Assembly (NCBI GenBank): GCA_022829145.1
Contig: CM040745.1
Location: 31,402,406-31,466,405 of the forward strand
Direction of reading: 5' to 3'
Origin: Albula goreensis
Taxonomy: Eukaryota > Chordata > Actinopteri > Albuliformes > Albulidae
Length of the DNA stretch: 64,000 bases
Every line of letters starts with the position of its first letter. Within the stretch, counting starts at the first letter, position 1. This document shows positions 28,101 to 40,505 of the stretch, one piece after another. Both the position numbers and the translations under genes were made by a program. A model generated the notes under the pieces. It made no database searches. It was not told the DNA's origin and saw only the letters and a program-made list of their open reading frames with translations.

Positions 28101-31100
28101 AGCCACTTTCATCCTTTCAGTGTTCAATATTACCCCCATCTTTTTACATTAAAAATAAATCTCAGACCTGAGAAGTTGCATTGCCAAGTTGAAAGAATCC
28201 TGTAGCAGCAATTACCAGAATGCATCATTAATTTTGAATTGCCTTCAAAGGTGACCCCATTCTAAAGGCACAGTGAGTGTTGAGATTAGCCAGTCAAGGT
28301 TCAGGTTTTCCAGGAAGATTACAACACACTTGATAAATCAGAGCCAGTAGGCACATATGAATTATCTGGGTAACTGTCATATCTGGGAATATGTACAGTA
28401 TGTATGTATGTATGTATGTATGTTCAGATATATTTATGTTTGGGTACAGGTATATGTGCTGTTAATATTTCTCTTCTTTTTGTGGATGGTGAAGACTGTT
28501 TTCATGTCTTGGAGACTCAAGTAAGAATATGAAAAAACACACTCTTGATGAGCGACCCATTAGAGCTGCGTTTAACCACTGTGTGCAGATGCATATTTAG
28601 ATGTGACATTTCTCTAAAGCACTTGCCACTAAATGCGTACTTCCTGTTGAGAAACACTTTGTGAGTTGCAATCTTAATGCTGCTGTCATTTCCCATATTT
28701 TATTCCATGACAGCTGGACTTCACTTATCAAAGCATTTCATGTATTGAAACTAGTCTGGCCAGCTGTGGTGAACCAGCCGAACCCTGTGGAGCCATGGGT
28801 CTGTGCAGGAAATATTCAGATGAGTGCTGACATCCCATAATGTTCTTTGTCTGTTTGTGTTTGAGGTGCATAGATGGGGAAAATGCTCAGTAAGTTAGGC
28901 TGTCCACATAGATGAGAATATAGTAATATTTTTCATTTTCTGTTGCAAACAATGGGTCTATTGCGTCATCATTCCAGTAGTGTTTGGTGAATGATGTCAT
29001 AACATCGAAAAATCAGGCTGTTTTAGACTTAAACCTGGCTGTTTCAACCAGTCTTTGCACAGATCACACACAGAATGGATATCATTTACCATTTGTGGAT
29101 AAAATAAATTTGATTGTAAATTGGTCATAAATGCATTTTTGCAAACTGTGGGATTTTTTTGGTACTCTCCCATCACTACCATCCTGTAATCTGGATTTAA
29201 TGCCAGGCTAGTACTCACATACTGAGACTGATCCAGGGATGCAGCAGAAATAATCTTGAAGTTGTCCATGAGGGCGGAGTCAAACTCCTGAAGGCCCATG
29301 TTGGCGTGCACCACCTTGTCCTTCACGAATATGCTGATGGCCCTCAGCATGAAGGACACAAACAGGTGCATGTGGATGTAGTTCCTGGTGCAGTGCAGAC
29401 GCCTGGAGTAAGAAAAAAACAAAAAACAAAGCAGTCCATCTTAAATTCAGATTACCAAAAACCTGCCTTTCCATGCAATTAAAGCTAGTTTAAAACTTGT
29501 TAATTACATCACCTAAGGGAAAGTCGTATCAGTGCCCCTTCACTCTGAGAAACAGATGCTCAGACTTCTGTTACGTGATGAGAGGATTAAATCAGAATTC
29601 TGAGCTTTATTCTTCTGGGATTTCTTATCTCTGGGGGTGATTTAACCTTTACATGCCTATTGGATTATATAACAAAATACATCTACACCCTGCAAAACAA
29701 TTAGTGTTTTCAAACTTTTCAGAAATTCTGTCAGGTGTATTTTTTTTTGCAGTGCTTGTGGCCAAGGGCTATATGTATAGCCTCTATCTGAAAAGATTTT
29801 TGATTTACATTGAGGAAGAATGCTAGTGCAATGAAATATGCACATTTGAAAGGCCAAGAATGATTTATAATTATGGCAAAAACTGAAATTTTACTTTCCA
29901 CCTGTTTTAACATCCCTAACAACCAACATCAGAAGTAGCTCCAGGAAAACAGGTATAAGCAGAATATGTTACAATGACTGTGGTCATGAATTCTGATTCA
30001 AATGTAAACTGTAATCCTTTCGTACATCTGGATGCTTTGTTTCAACATGCTTGTTTTTCCTCAAGCAGTGAAGACAATGTCAAAATTCATCGCTTCCTAC
30101 AAAGTGCATATATCAGACTGTAGTCAAAATTTGATATGTGAGAAATGAGAAATGTGACTTTTAGTTAACTTCTGACTCAAACAAGTATTGTAGTTTTTTG
30201 GGCTTTGTTGCAGACTTGAACAATCTGAAATAAAAAAATACGGAATACAGGAAAAATAAATGTTAAAGAAACAGGAATGACAGATGAATTTTAGAAATAA
30301 TGACAAGAATGAAATTTTTTATTGTGCTTTGCTCAGTGATGGCACTAGTTGCGGGGAAAAAAACATTTAGCACATTTCTAAAATATACATTTCTGGTGCT
30401 GCTTGGGGTGGAGTTAGCAGATTGACTCTGCCCACCTGAAATATCCGATGATGAAGATAGCCACCAGGAGGGAGCTGAAGGACACTGCGTATCCAACAGT
30501 GTACATCACGTACAGCCGCTCGAAGAAGTCCTGCTGCAAAGAGACCGAGATGTCTGGAGAACGGCTACAGAGACAAAAACGCATGTCCACATGCTTTGAC
30601 TGAAATGGGTGTCCAAGCTGTGCTTGGCTTCTATTAATGAAGCTATGGCACATACTTTCTCGCCATCCTGACCCGGCTGAAGGAATCTCAAGCATTCCGA
30701 ATAATTGGCCCAGGTCCTATTCAGGTTCTCCACATAGACCCAAGAACCGTTGGTGTCACACTTCCTGTAGGCATGTCCTAGGAAATGCAAACACACACAA
30801 ATAAACACAATCATAGGATTACAGTTTCTTTTTACTAACACATACTTGTAATAAACAACTCTACAATGTACAAACTGGAGGAATCTGAATGATGAATATG
30901 ACTTGGATACCGTACGTCGTACCATTGTGGTTGAAGTCGTACACGTAGCCGGGACAGGGGACCTTGGTCACGGATCCAGGTGAGCCCCTGGGCCAGCAGA
31001 TCAGGCCATCCCAGCCAGGTGGACAAAGCACATCTGAAGACAAAGATAACCACAAGTGCTACCATGCATAGAACATAACATTCAAAAGAACCCTCACACA

Positions 31101-34100
31101 CACTACATGAGTTTCAGTTTTGTTTAAGTTCCCTCCAGAAAAGTACACTTAAACAGGACATAAATCCTTTGTTTCTACTGTGTTTCAGAAGCCCATGAAA
31201 ACACCCTCAGCTCCATCATTTTAGGTCATTAGATGGTGGAATGGTACACAACACCATTATATAAACCCTGTAATTATATTCCATCGACTTTCTGCTCTTT
31301 GTGTTTCTGCACAGTTGACACTTTCTCCAGGCCCACTGTGAACACGACATCCTTACAAAGGATGTGGACGAAAGGATTAATCAACTGCAGAGATGTACTC
31401 GCATCCTACGCTCTGCAGCCATTCGCCTGGCCATCCTCACCCCAGCTCTGCCGCAGAGATTATGATGGACATCGTTTTGAGTGCACACATCTAAATATTG
31501 ATATTCCTGCCCATTAATCATTCATTCCACACAGACCTCAGTCACTTATGTGGGAAGAAATTTAGGGGTTGGTTTAGAATGAATAATAATAATTAAACTC
31601 TCTGACAATATCTCAGCAAAATATCCTTTGTTCTGCTTCCCTATGATGAGATTTGCATTTTCTAATGTGTGGCTAAATTATCTCTAGCAATTATATGTAA
31701 TATATGGGTTCTCAGTGCTGCAATGCAAGGCATAATGACTATAAATGAACTAAGCCGAGAAAGACGTACACTTCTGATGTTTGTGATGACCATGTCTGAT
31801 AGCCAGCGTTATAAATGCAGCACCAGGAAGTGAGATTACAGAATCAGATTCCAATAAAGGAAATGAAGGCTTCGGAATTATGAATTTATTTTAGTCCACA
31901 CAGGAACATTTCTTGTTATGAGCCGATTCTGTTCACATCCTCTGGTCCATCTTAACGTTATCATAAGGGTAAAGACTCCAATACATCAATATATGTATAC
32001 TGATTGCACAGCTACATAACCAGCTGAAGGCACAGAGATGACAAAATAAATAGAAACACCGCATGGAACAATATGAAATTTCTAAAACTGGCATAATATG
32101 TCCACATTTGATTTTTTTCCATTGAAGATATCCAAAAATATTTAGAATGGTTTATATCCACACTTAGACTTGTATTTTGTTAGTTGTAATGTTGCATGAC
32201 GGTTATCTATAACAGTTATCTACAACACAAATTTACAGACTTTTATCATTATTCCTGAGATCTAAACATACTGTTCCCAAACTTGTGGAGCCATTTAAAA
32301 TTCCCAAATCTCAAAAGCCATTCTGATTTATTATTGAATTGCTCTTGTAGATTTTAGGGCAAAAACATTTGGTTTTTGAATATGGGCCATTATGGAATTG
32401 ACAGTAAAACAATTTTGTGCGAACCTAACTATGCAGATTGAGATTGACTCCTTAAAGACAATATTCTGAGATTTCATCAGTGGTGAATTGCTGAGGTTAT
32501 ATGTAAAATGGGTCCAGTGACCCGGAGGAATATATACATACATTCTATACCATCTCACTTTAATACTCATTATTGGATGCACACATGCAATAATACTCTG
32601 AATGTCAGTCTATTTTCAGCACCACTTTTCATACACTTTTCAACTTTGCAGTCTAACCACTAGACAGCCTGCTGCATATTTGTCTTAATGGAGCCACATT
32701 ATAAGAATTCCTGCTGTAAAACATGAAGAGGATGAGATGAATGTTGTTACCAAAAGAGAAAAAAAAACTCTCAGGGGCTAGAAGAACTTTTTTGCTTGTT
32801 AATCCACAATCTTTCAAAATATCATACATAAAGACTTCTTTTGAAGTCACCCTGTTACAGGGAACAGATTAGATATGCCATATTACGCCTTAGGCTAACT
32901 TCCTTCAAACATCCCATTTCCATTCTGGGTTTGACTGCCTGAAATAAAAAGGTTTCTGATCCCAATTTTGTATGTGTAAGAGTTTCAAATTTGCTTGGTT
33001 GGCAGCATGGTATGGGGTTGTTAATGCCCTACAGCAAAGAATGCACAATTCCACGGCTTAATAACCAGCTGTTTATTTTTATGTTGTTTTAATATGTAAG
33101 AATGCCTGTGATGGATCTATATTGTTGTAAGCCTGGGAAGATCTATATAGGCCATCTACCACATTGACAATACAAGTTAGCATGTACATATCATAGCCTG
33201 GATCCAATTAGCATTGATCCTTACTTACAAATCAATGTAAGGATCCAGAACTTTCTTCAGACGCACAGCTCAGTGTTACCCAAAATCAACTCAAATGGTA
33301 TTACCCACTGATTTTTTTCTGTGTTTTGATTTGTCCCTTCATTCATCTAGGTATAGTTTTTTTTGTATCAATGAGAGGAGATGAGAAGCTTCAGTAAATG
33401 GTCCTGCTACATGCAAACAACATTTCTGTCATCCTCCTCTGCCTTATTCGTCCAAATTGGCACCATGAGACTTCTGGCTGTTCCCCAAATTGTAACAAAC
33501 TATAAAAGGGAAGCAATTTTATATGATCAAAGAAATCAGATCCAACTCAACAGGCCGCCAGAAGATGAATAACAAAGAGGACCCCCAGAAATGTTTCTGA
33601 CAATTGCCAGAATGGTGGAACAAGAGGGTACATGCAATTTGAAGGGGAGTAATGGTGTAAGTGTTTCATGTTTCATGTACCTCCTTTCCAACATTTACAA
33701 AACCTTTTGATCACATCTTGTATGTATGACATGCAAAGCTGGATCTCACTGGATTCAAGAGACCCAAGCTCACTTGTTCACACCATTATAGTATAGTGTA
33801 ACCCCTAAAAGTGATACTCAGTTGTGAAGCGTCTGTGCAGATTTTCAAGCAAACTGGACTATATTACATACTGCTAGATTAAATACAGAACAAATAGGCA
33901 GAAACTGCTCTTCCACATATATGTGAATCAATTGCAGGCACAGATATTGACTCACCACAGATTATTTTTAATGGTTCTAGTCACTTTAATAGCTCAATGT
34001 AGCAGACCTCTGCATGCCCTGATTGGAAGCTCTGCCATGCTATGGGAGGTTTTAATTACACACATCAGGCAATTACATTGCAATTATTTTCAGGCACAAT

Positions 34101-37100
34101 AACCTCAAATCGGTTGGGAATATTTCCAACACTACCCCTAAAGAGTAAAGGCCAGTATGATAAGCTATAACTCTGTTATAGAAGATAACACTGTTGACAG
34201 GGTCCTCCCCTGTTGAGTTGTTGATGGCCGTCTAAAACTCACCTGTGGGGTCCTGTGAGGAGACATTCTGGTGACATTGGAGTTTGACTTCATAGAGCAG
34301 GTACATCTGCTCCTGAGCTGTGATCCCGCCATCTGAGCCTGCCTGTGGAAGATTACCAGCAGCCACTGTGAATAAATGGTGCTCCCCTCTTTGCAAATAC
34401 AAAATATTAAGCTGTTACCAAAATAATAATTATATAATAATTGTGTATCAAATGGCTAATTATACCTTACTAAAGTGATCCAAAATGTGTTATTGAAACC
34501 AGTCCAAATTATTTCCCAAAAATAAGCTGTAATTACTTACCGCCTTAGTAATTGTTTACCACCTAGCAATATAAATTGTGAAAAATTAATTCAATATGGC
34601 CCAATTTGAGTCTGATACCATGAGTAACCAGGAGATATTACTGCACATGCATCATACAAAAAAACAGTGACAGTGTATGTGTGAAATCAGAATGAATATA
34701 TGAGTCATTAAAAACAGTTTTAGCTTTCTCTGGCTCAGGCCAACTTTTGTTTGTCTTATTAAAGTTGGCTTGTTTACCCTGCAAGGTAGCTCTGATTGAG
34801 CAAACTGGAAAAGAGCATTTGTGAGCATAACAAAAGGCACAGTACAACAAACTTCATGGAAATGTAATTTAATCTGAATGATGTATTCACCACACCGAAA
34901 TGTTCATTATAGTATTTCCTGAGCCTTGATATATTTGTAATATTTCATTATACATAGTAGAAGTGAAATGTGGTGAATAATGTTTGCAATGCCTCAAATT
35001 GTTTCAAAAGCTGGTTTATGAATGAATTTATAGAGCTCATATTACAGCTTCAGTCTAGAGTTTGGCATAAATTATGAACATTCAGATATACAACCATTTC
35101 ATTTAGGAAACCAATTAGCAATTTGTATGCAAGCATGACCATTCAAGTTCAAACACGAGTGCTCTTGCAGCTTTGAGAGGGAAAAGGTATGATAGCTGTA
35201 TTTATATTCAGCACAGTTTATCTGTACGTACTGTGCATGTACTTCCCCCTTTGAACATATATAAATTACCAGCATGAAGAGGCACTTATCATCCTATCTA
35301 AGCGATCCATGAACTCAGGTGCGTGCTCTTTCTTGTTGACCAATGAAATCCTTTCAAAGCCAATAAAACAGATTCTGGGCCACCTTACCTAAGCTAAGTG
35401 GCCATGCTTACCTCCCACAGTTTGTGCAAATTGTCATTGTGGCTGCTGTCATGGTGAAATGGTAAAAAATAAAAAGTAATAATTGAATTAGAATGTTTTT
35501 TTAGTACCAGAACAAATGCAGCATTCATGTCTGTGTGAAACTCTTTTGGTTTAGGGAAAAAAAATGAACAGCTGACAGTAACAACAGAGCGAGCATCCCT
35601 CTCTGCTCCCCTGAAACCCACCCCCTCCCCTCCCCTCCCACTGCACTCCGTAGGTATAGATAATGGATGCATGGAGCGCACAGCAATTAACAACAAGGCG
35701 GCAAACAGCACTCCAGAGAGCAAAAGAACAATACGTATCTGTGGAAAAAATGGGGTGAACTGAACCACCCCACAGGGTTGGATTTCTTATGTTTTTCACT
35801 GTATTGTCTTGAAAAGCTGAAAGTATTACAAACAAAAAACCAAAAAAAAACATACCCATTCAATAGCTATCCACCCCCAACCCCCTCCAAAATTTGAACC
35901 CTGTGAAAAGCACAAGCCTCTAGATCAACAGAATAAAAAGGACTGATATGTGCTGATGTTACCACCTTCCTCTGCATGGGATAATGGCACAATATGCTGT
36001 CAGTTGTGTGTGAAAGGGGCCATGCCAATACCCTTGGCCATTACAAGACCCCTCCCATTGGTTGAAAGAGCAGGTGCTACTAAATGGCCAGGCAGGTTCA
36101 CAGGCCAGGTCAGATGCCAGCGTCTGTTGGTGGAGTTTCAGTGCAGAAGATCCCCAGTGTCCTGGCAAACACCACTAGAGCAGCACAGTACCATTCAGAA
36201 AACACCCAGATGAGCACAGGTTGGCGAACAAAGGCTAGCTTCCTGGAGAGAGGAGCCATGCTATTCCTGTCCAGCCTTCTTGAGGGGGGCCGGACAGGAA
36301 GTCCCTTCAGGAATAGGTGATGGAGCATCAGCACCATACAAAGCAAGTGATTACATTGCCAAGAATGGCTCTGAGAAAATGCATCAGTTTTACTTGAAAC
36401 TTCATTTGAGGGCAGCCAAGACTTCCTTAGATCCACCAGGACCGGGCTGCACCACAGGGTTGCATGGCCATCTAATGCAGAACCATCTAAGCACCCATGG
36501 CGAGTGGGTGGGTGAAACCCTGGATATAGGGGGCCTCATAGGCAAGGCAGCATCTAGTGGACTGATGTAATAGATGTAGGTGACCTCTACCTATATAACA
36601 CCTGTGTAGAAGCTGGAGGTAACCTCTAGCAAGCCCATAAAACAGAGCTGCAAGATGACAACCTGTAGGCACCTGAGAGGCAGGTAACGTGCAGGCTCAA
36701 TCCCCTAAAAGGCAGGCAGAATGACAGTAGAGGAATGTGCTGACAGGTTCACAAGGCAACTTCAGGGGAGTCTGCAGGACAAGGCAGCATTACAACCTCA
36801 GGTCAAAGGTCAGGAATAGGCACCGGCACAAGCAAGGAGAACGGACAGGGTTATAGGGTTATAACATGAGGAAAAACACTCTGAATTTGGTCAGCCCATA
36901 GAACATTACAAGGTTGTAGGGGATAGAAGTAAGCTTGTGGCCAAAAGGGCACAGACAGTGATAAATCACCCTGTTCCTTTGTCCCAGGCACAGAATGATT
37001 GGGGACAGACAGGAAGTGATGGTGCCCTAGAAAAGAAAGGTACAATTTACTCCCTCTGTGTAGTCATGACGTCTGCTGGAGCATACCTACTTCTGCCAGG

Positions 37101-40100
37101 CTCCAACAGTTTACATCCTCCATGCACAGCCAGGTGTCAAACCCCAAAATCAATCACCCAGATATACATCATTTGAGTGTCTGGGTCCTGCTGTGAAATT
37201 TCACAAATTTGTCAAAAACCATGTTGGGCATACTTCCATGTCCTTTCAGGTGACAGACTTGTTGACCTAATTACCCTAAGAAGTGAAAATGTAAACCTAA
37301 AAGTAAGTCTTGACTTCGTTGCTTGATTTTGCAATTTACTCTTGCCCAACACCTCCCCTCCAAGTGCCACAAAACTATGGTCACCTTTCAGATGGTTTTA
37401 AAGTAAAAGCAGAGTTAGTTATGAAATCATTTGTCCGGACACACATTTGAAAAGGTAGATTTTAGAGAAACAGTTATTGAAAAAGTGAGAAAAATATTTC
37501 AAAAAGCACCTTTAAAAAAAAAAAAAAAAATTTGATTTTAATCTGACCTGTGCACTTCCAGCACACTCTGATGTCATCTCTGATGTCATGCCTGTCATGG
37601 AAGTGTAACTGTGTTGCTCTCCTGTACTTCAAAGAACACTCTGAGTCTGCCTGGTGACTCATTTACTAAAATAACTGATGTCATGTTCCCTGTCATGAAG
37701 TCAAGAATGTTTTCAAGATCATTCTGTCATTGCTCTTGCTGCTGTGACCATTCCAAACCTCATTTAGCTATTCATTTAAGAAAAAGAACATCATGAACAG
37801 ACTATTCTCTAGGATGGATTAGCCCTTATCCACCGGTGGACCAAACAACCAAAGTTCTACTGGGAGCAGGAGGTCACATGACCCAACCCATCAAATGATG
37901 GAAAGTTCCACTCAGTATCACCAAAAGGGCCTCCTCAGCATTAAAGACTTTCACAATACAACAGGGCACATATTAGCAGGGTGGCTCTAAGGTATTTGAG
38001 GACCATTTACAAATAATTAAAAAGGAAAAATTGTCCTTACTTGCACATCAAAATGTTCACCTCCAGTAGTTGACCTGACATCCCCCCTCTAATTAGTGCT
38101 GAATTAAGTATTAGCTATAAAATCTCAGACCAAGAGTGTATCATGGAAATCGTGCTGTAGAAGAGCTAGAAAAACCCCTAGTCATGACTGCTTTTTCCCT
38201 TTTAGCCTTTGGACCTCATGCAGACAATAACAGAAAACAACTTATACTACTGCAGACAACAGCTGCATTGTCTTCCATTCCAGCTTTGATTTGATGTCTC
38301 ATAATCATATTGTGTTAAATGGCCCAAAAATATAACATACTTTACAGCACTTACTGCTGTAAACTTTAAACACAGATCAGAAACAGGATTTCTTCTCCAG
38401 AATTTGTATACATAAAATGGTAACATACAGGGAATAGTACTGGTATTCCTGTGTTTATGTACTTGCTTGGCAACTTGAACATTGTGCCCTTTAGTTTTGA
38501 ATGATGTGAACATAGTCCCATCATTCTATCACCCCCTGCAATGCCATTATAATTTGGCTATATCATAAAATGACTGCAAGTAATACATCAACTAGGGTAC
38601 ATATATAGTACATATATATCACACTAAGCATCCATGTTTCAACATAACACTTAGTTGGTAACCACACTTTTAGTATTTATTGTTATATTATAGCCAGTAG
38701 GTGATTTGTTCATTTTTAACAGGTGGGATGGCCCAATGGGAGCACTCCTCTGCCCCCACACCACCAACCAACACACACAATAGATAGGGGGGTTGGAGGG
38801 CTAACAAGGGGGATGCATTTTTGTCATTTTGCTGACATGGATGGCATCCCCCTTCATATCACCAACTGGTTATAGAAACACTGACCCTAGATGTGTGATG
38901 ATTTAAAAAAATGCCCATAATTCCATGATGCTGTTATGGATTTTGTTTTCCTGTTAATCAGAGAGTAGCATCCTGGCTCTGCTCCCATCTCTCCATCCTA
39001 TCCATGGTGTTATGGGTTTATGGGGGATGAAGCCTGGAACTCAAGAGTTGTCATTACATCAGTCTAAAAATTTGATCTACCTGGAAAATTATTCAATTTT
39101 CATAATTTTCATAATTGACCATGATTCAATATTCTAATTATTGCTGTGGTGTAATCAGGCAATTTCTAGCACCTGCAATACATTTCTATTATTGCCATAG
39201 TACAGTGTGAAACTGCATGTCCAAAAGCAGTTGTCTTTCCCTTACCATTTCACACTGAACGTTATGTATTCGTATTTATTCTGTTGCTGGTTGTATTTCT
39301 TGTTTCTTTCCAAATTTTATGCATTGACTTTGTTAGGAATTGTTTTATCAATATTGCAAACCTTGACCCAGAATATTTTGGTGATCCAGAACATCATAAA
39401 TTCAAATTCTGGCTTAAGCATTTTCCTCCGTATGCAGAGCCCATGAATCTGTCCATTGAACTGCTGTTAAAGTCTACAGTGGATCCTGCCAGTGACAGAG
39501 ATAAACCTGCACTTTATTAAAAAATGAAACATCCTTTTAGCAGTGAGGGAACAATAATGGCCAACTATGTGCCATTAGATTCCCACCTTCTGAAGATTGG
39601 GTTTAAAGTGTTATATATTACAGTTAATGCAGGATGTTTATGTCATTCAGAACACAGTTTAGTTGTAGAGGGACGGAACTAAGCAGTTCAAGCAATTACA
39701 TAACCACGTTTCGTAATGTGAAATCACTCGTCCCTAAATGACTGGATGCAATGCTGGCAAAGTTGACAGGAAAACGTGTGTGTGATAGGTTTTGTTAATA
39801 AAACTAGGTCATTTAACCCCTCACATTCTGTTTAGTATCCCGGAGACCCAAGGCCCCATTCAAAGAGATAGAAAAGGTGATTTCGACAGAGCATGGGGGT
39901 TAAGAAACAAGGTATGTGCCCAAGAGCTGACACGAAAGAAGAAAAACACATCATATTCTTTCTATGGGCCATTGAGAGGAAATGCTGAATTGGCTACTTG
40001 TTATGAAAGTTTTTTACTTCACTTTCTTGAAAATAAAACATAGAAATTGAAAGGGGTTTTTAATAATATATATGTCATTATTAAATGCAATTAAAAATCC

Positions 40101-40468
40101 GTTAAACAGCCTGAAGAGGAAATTGTATTTATATTCCCATTTCTTGTTTCCTGGAATAATTATCATTTTGTTTTCTTATTTTAAACCATACCTGACACTG
40201 AAAATACCGTATTACCACTTACACTGCCTGTGTTACATCATCTGACTTAACTTACCTAAGTTGTTACACTTTATTTTCAAGTCCTCTGTTCCATAGACAT
40301 GACTAACTGCACCACCAGACATGCCCTATTACAAATAAAGGTATGCAGTTTACACAGCGAAGTGTTGCATATGTTTTGTTCTTGAACTGTGTCCGTGTGG
40401 TAATACTATCCAACACCTAATGTTGCTGCAGTTGTTTAGTGTGTAGACTTAAACACGCCTTTGCACCA

Positions 40469-40505
<37 letters not shown>

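Larger units (their letters stand above)
27981..30435 (-). other. pth2r: pth2r introns 5 and 6
   Basis: Apart from exon 6 inside it, this stretch is non-coding. It contains a TATG microsatellite (28399-28422) and otherwise nothing I can name. Confidence 0.8.

Noticed and set aside
35394..35859. Minus-strand frames with hydrophobic segments in intron 1
   Set aside because: They overlap a polypyrimidine tract, have no matching splice phases with pth2r exons, and carry no recognisable motif.
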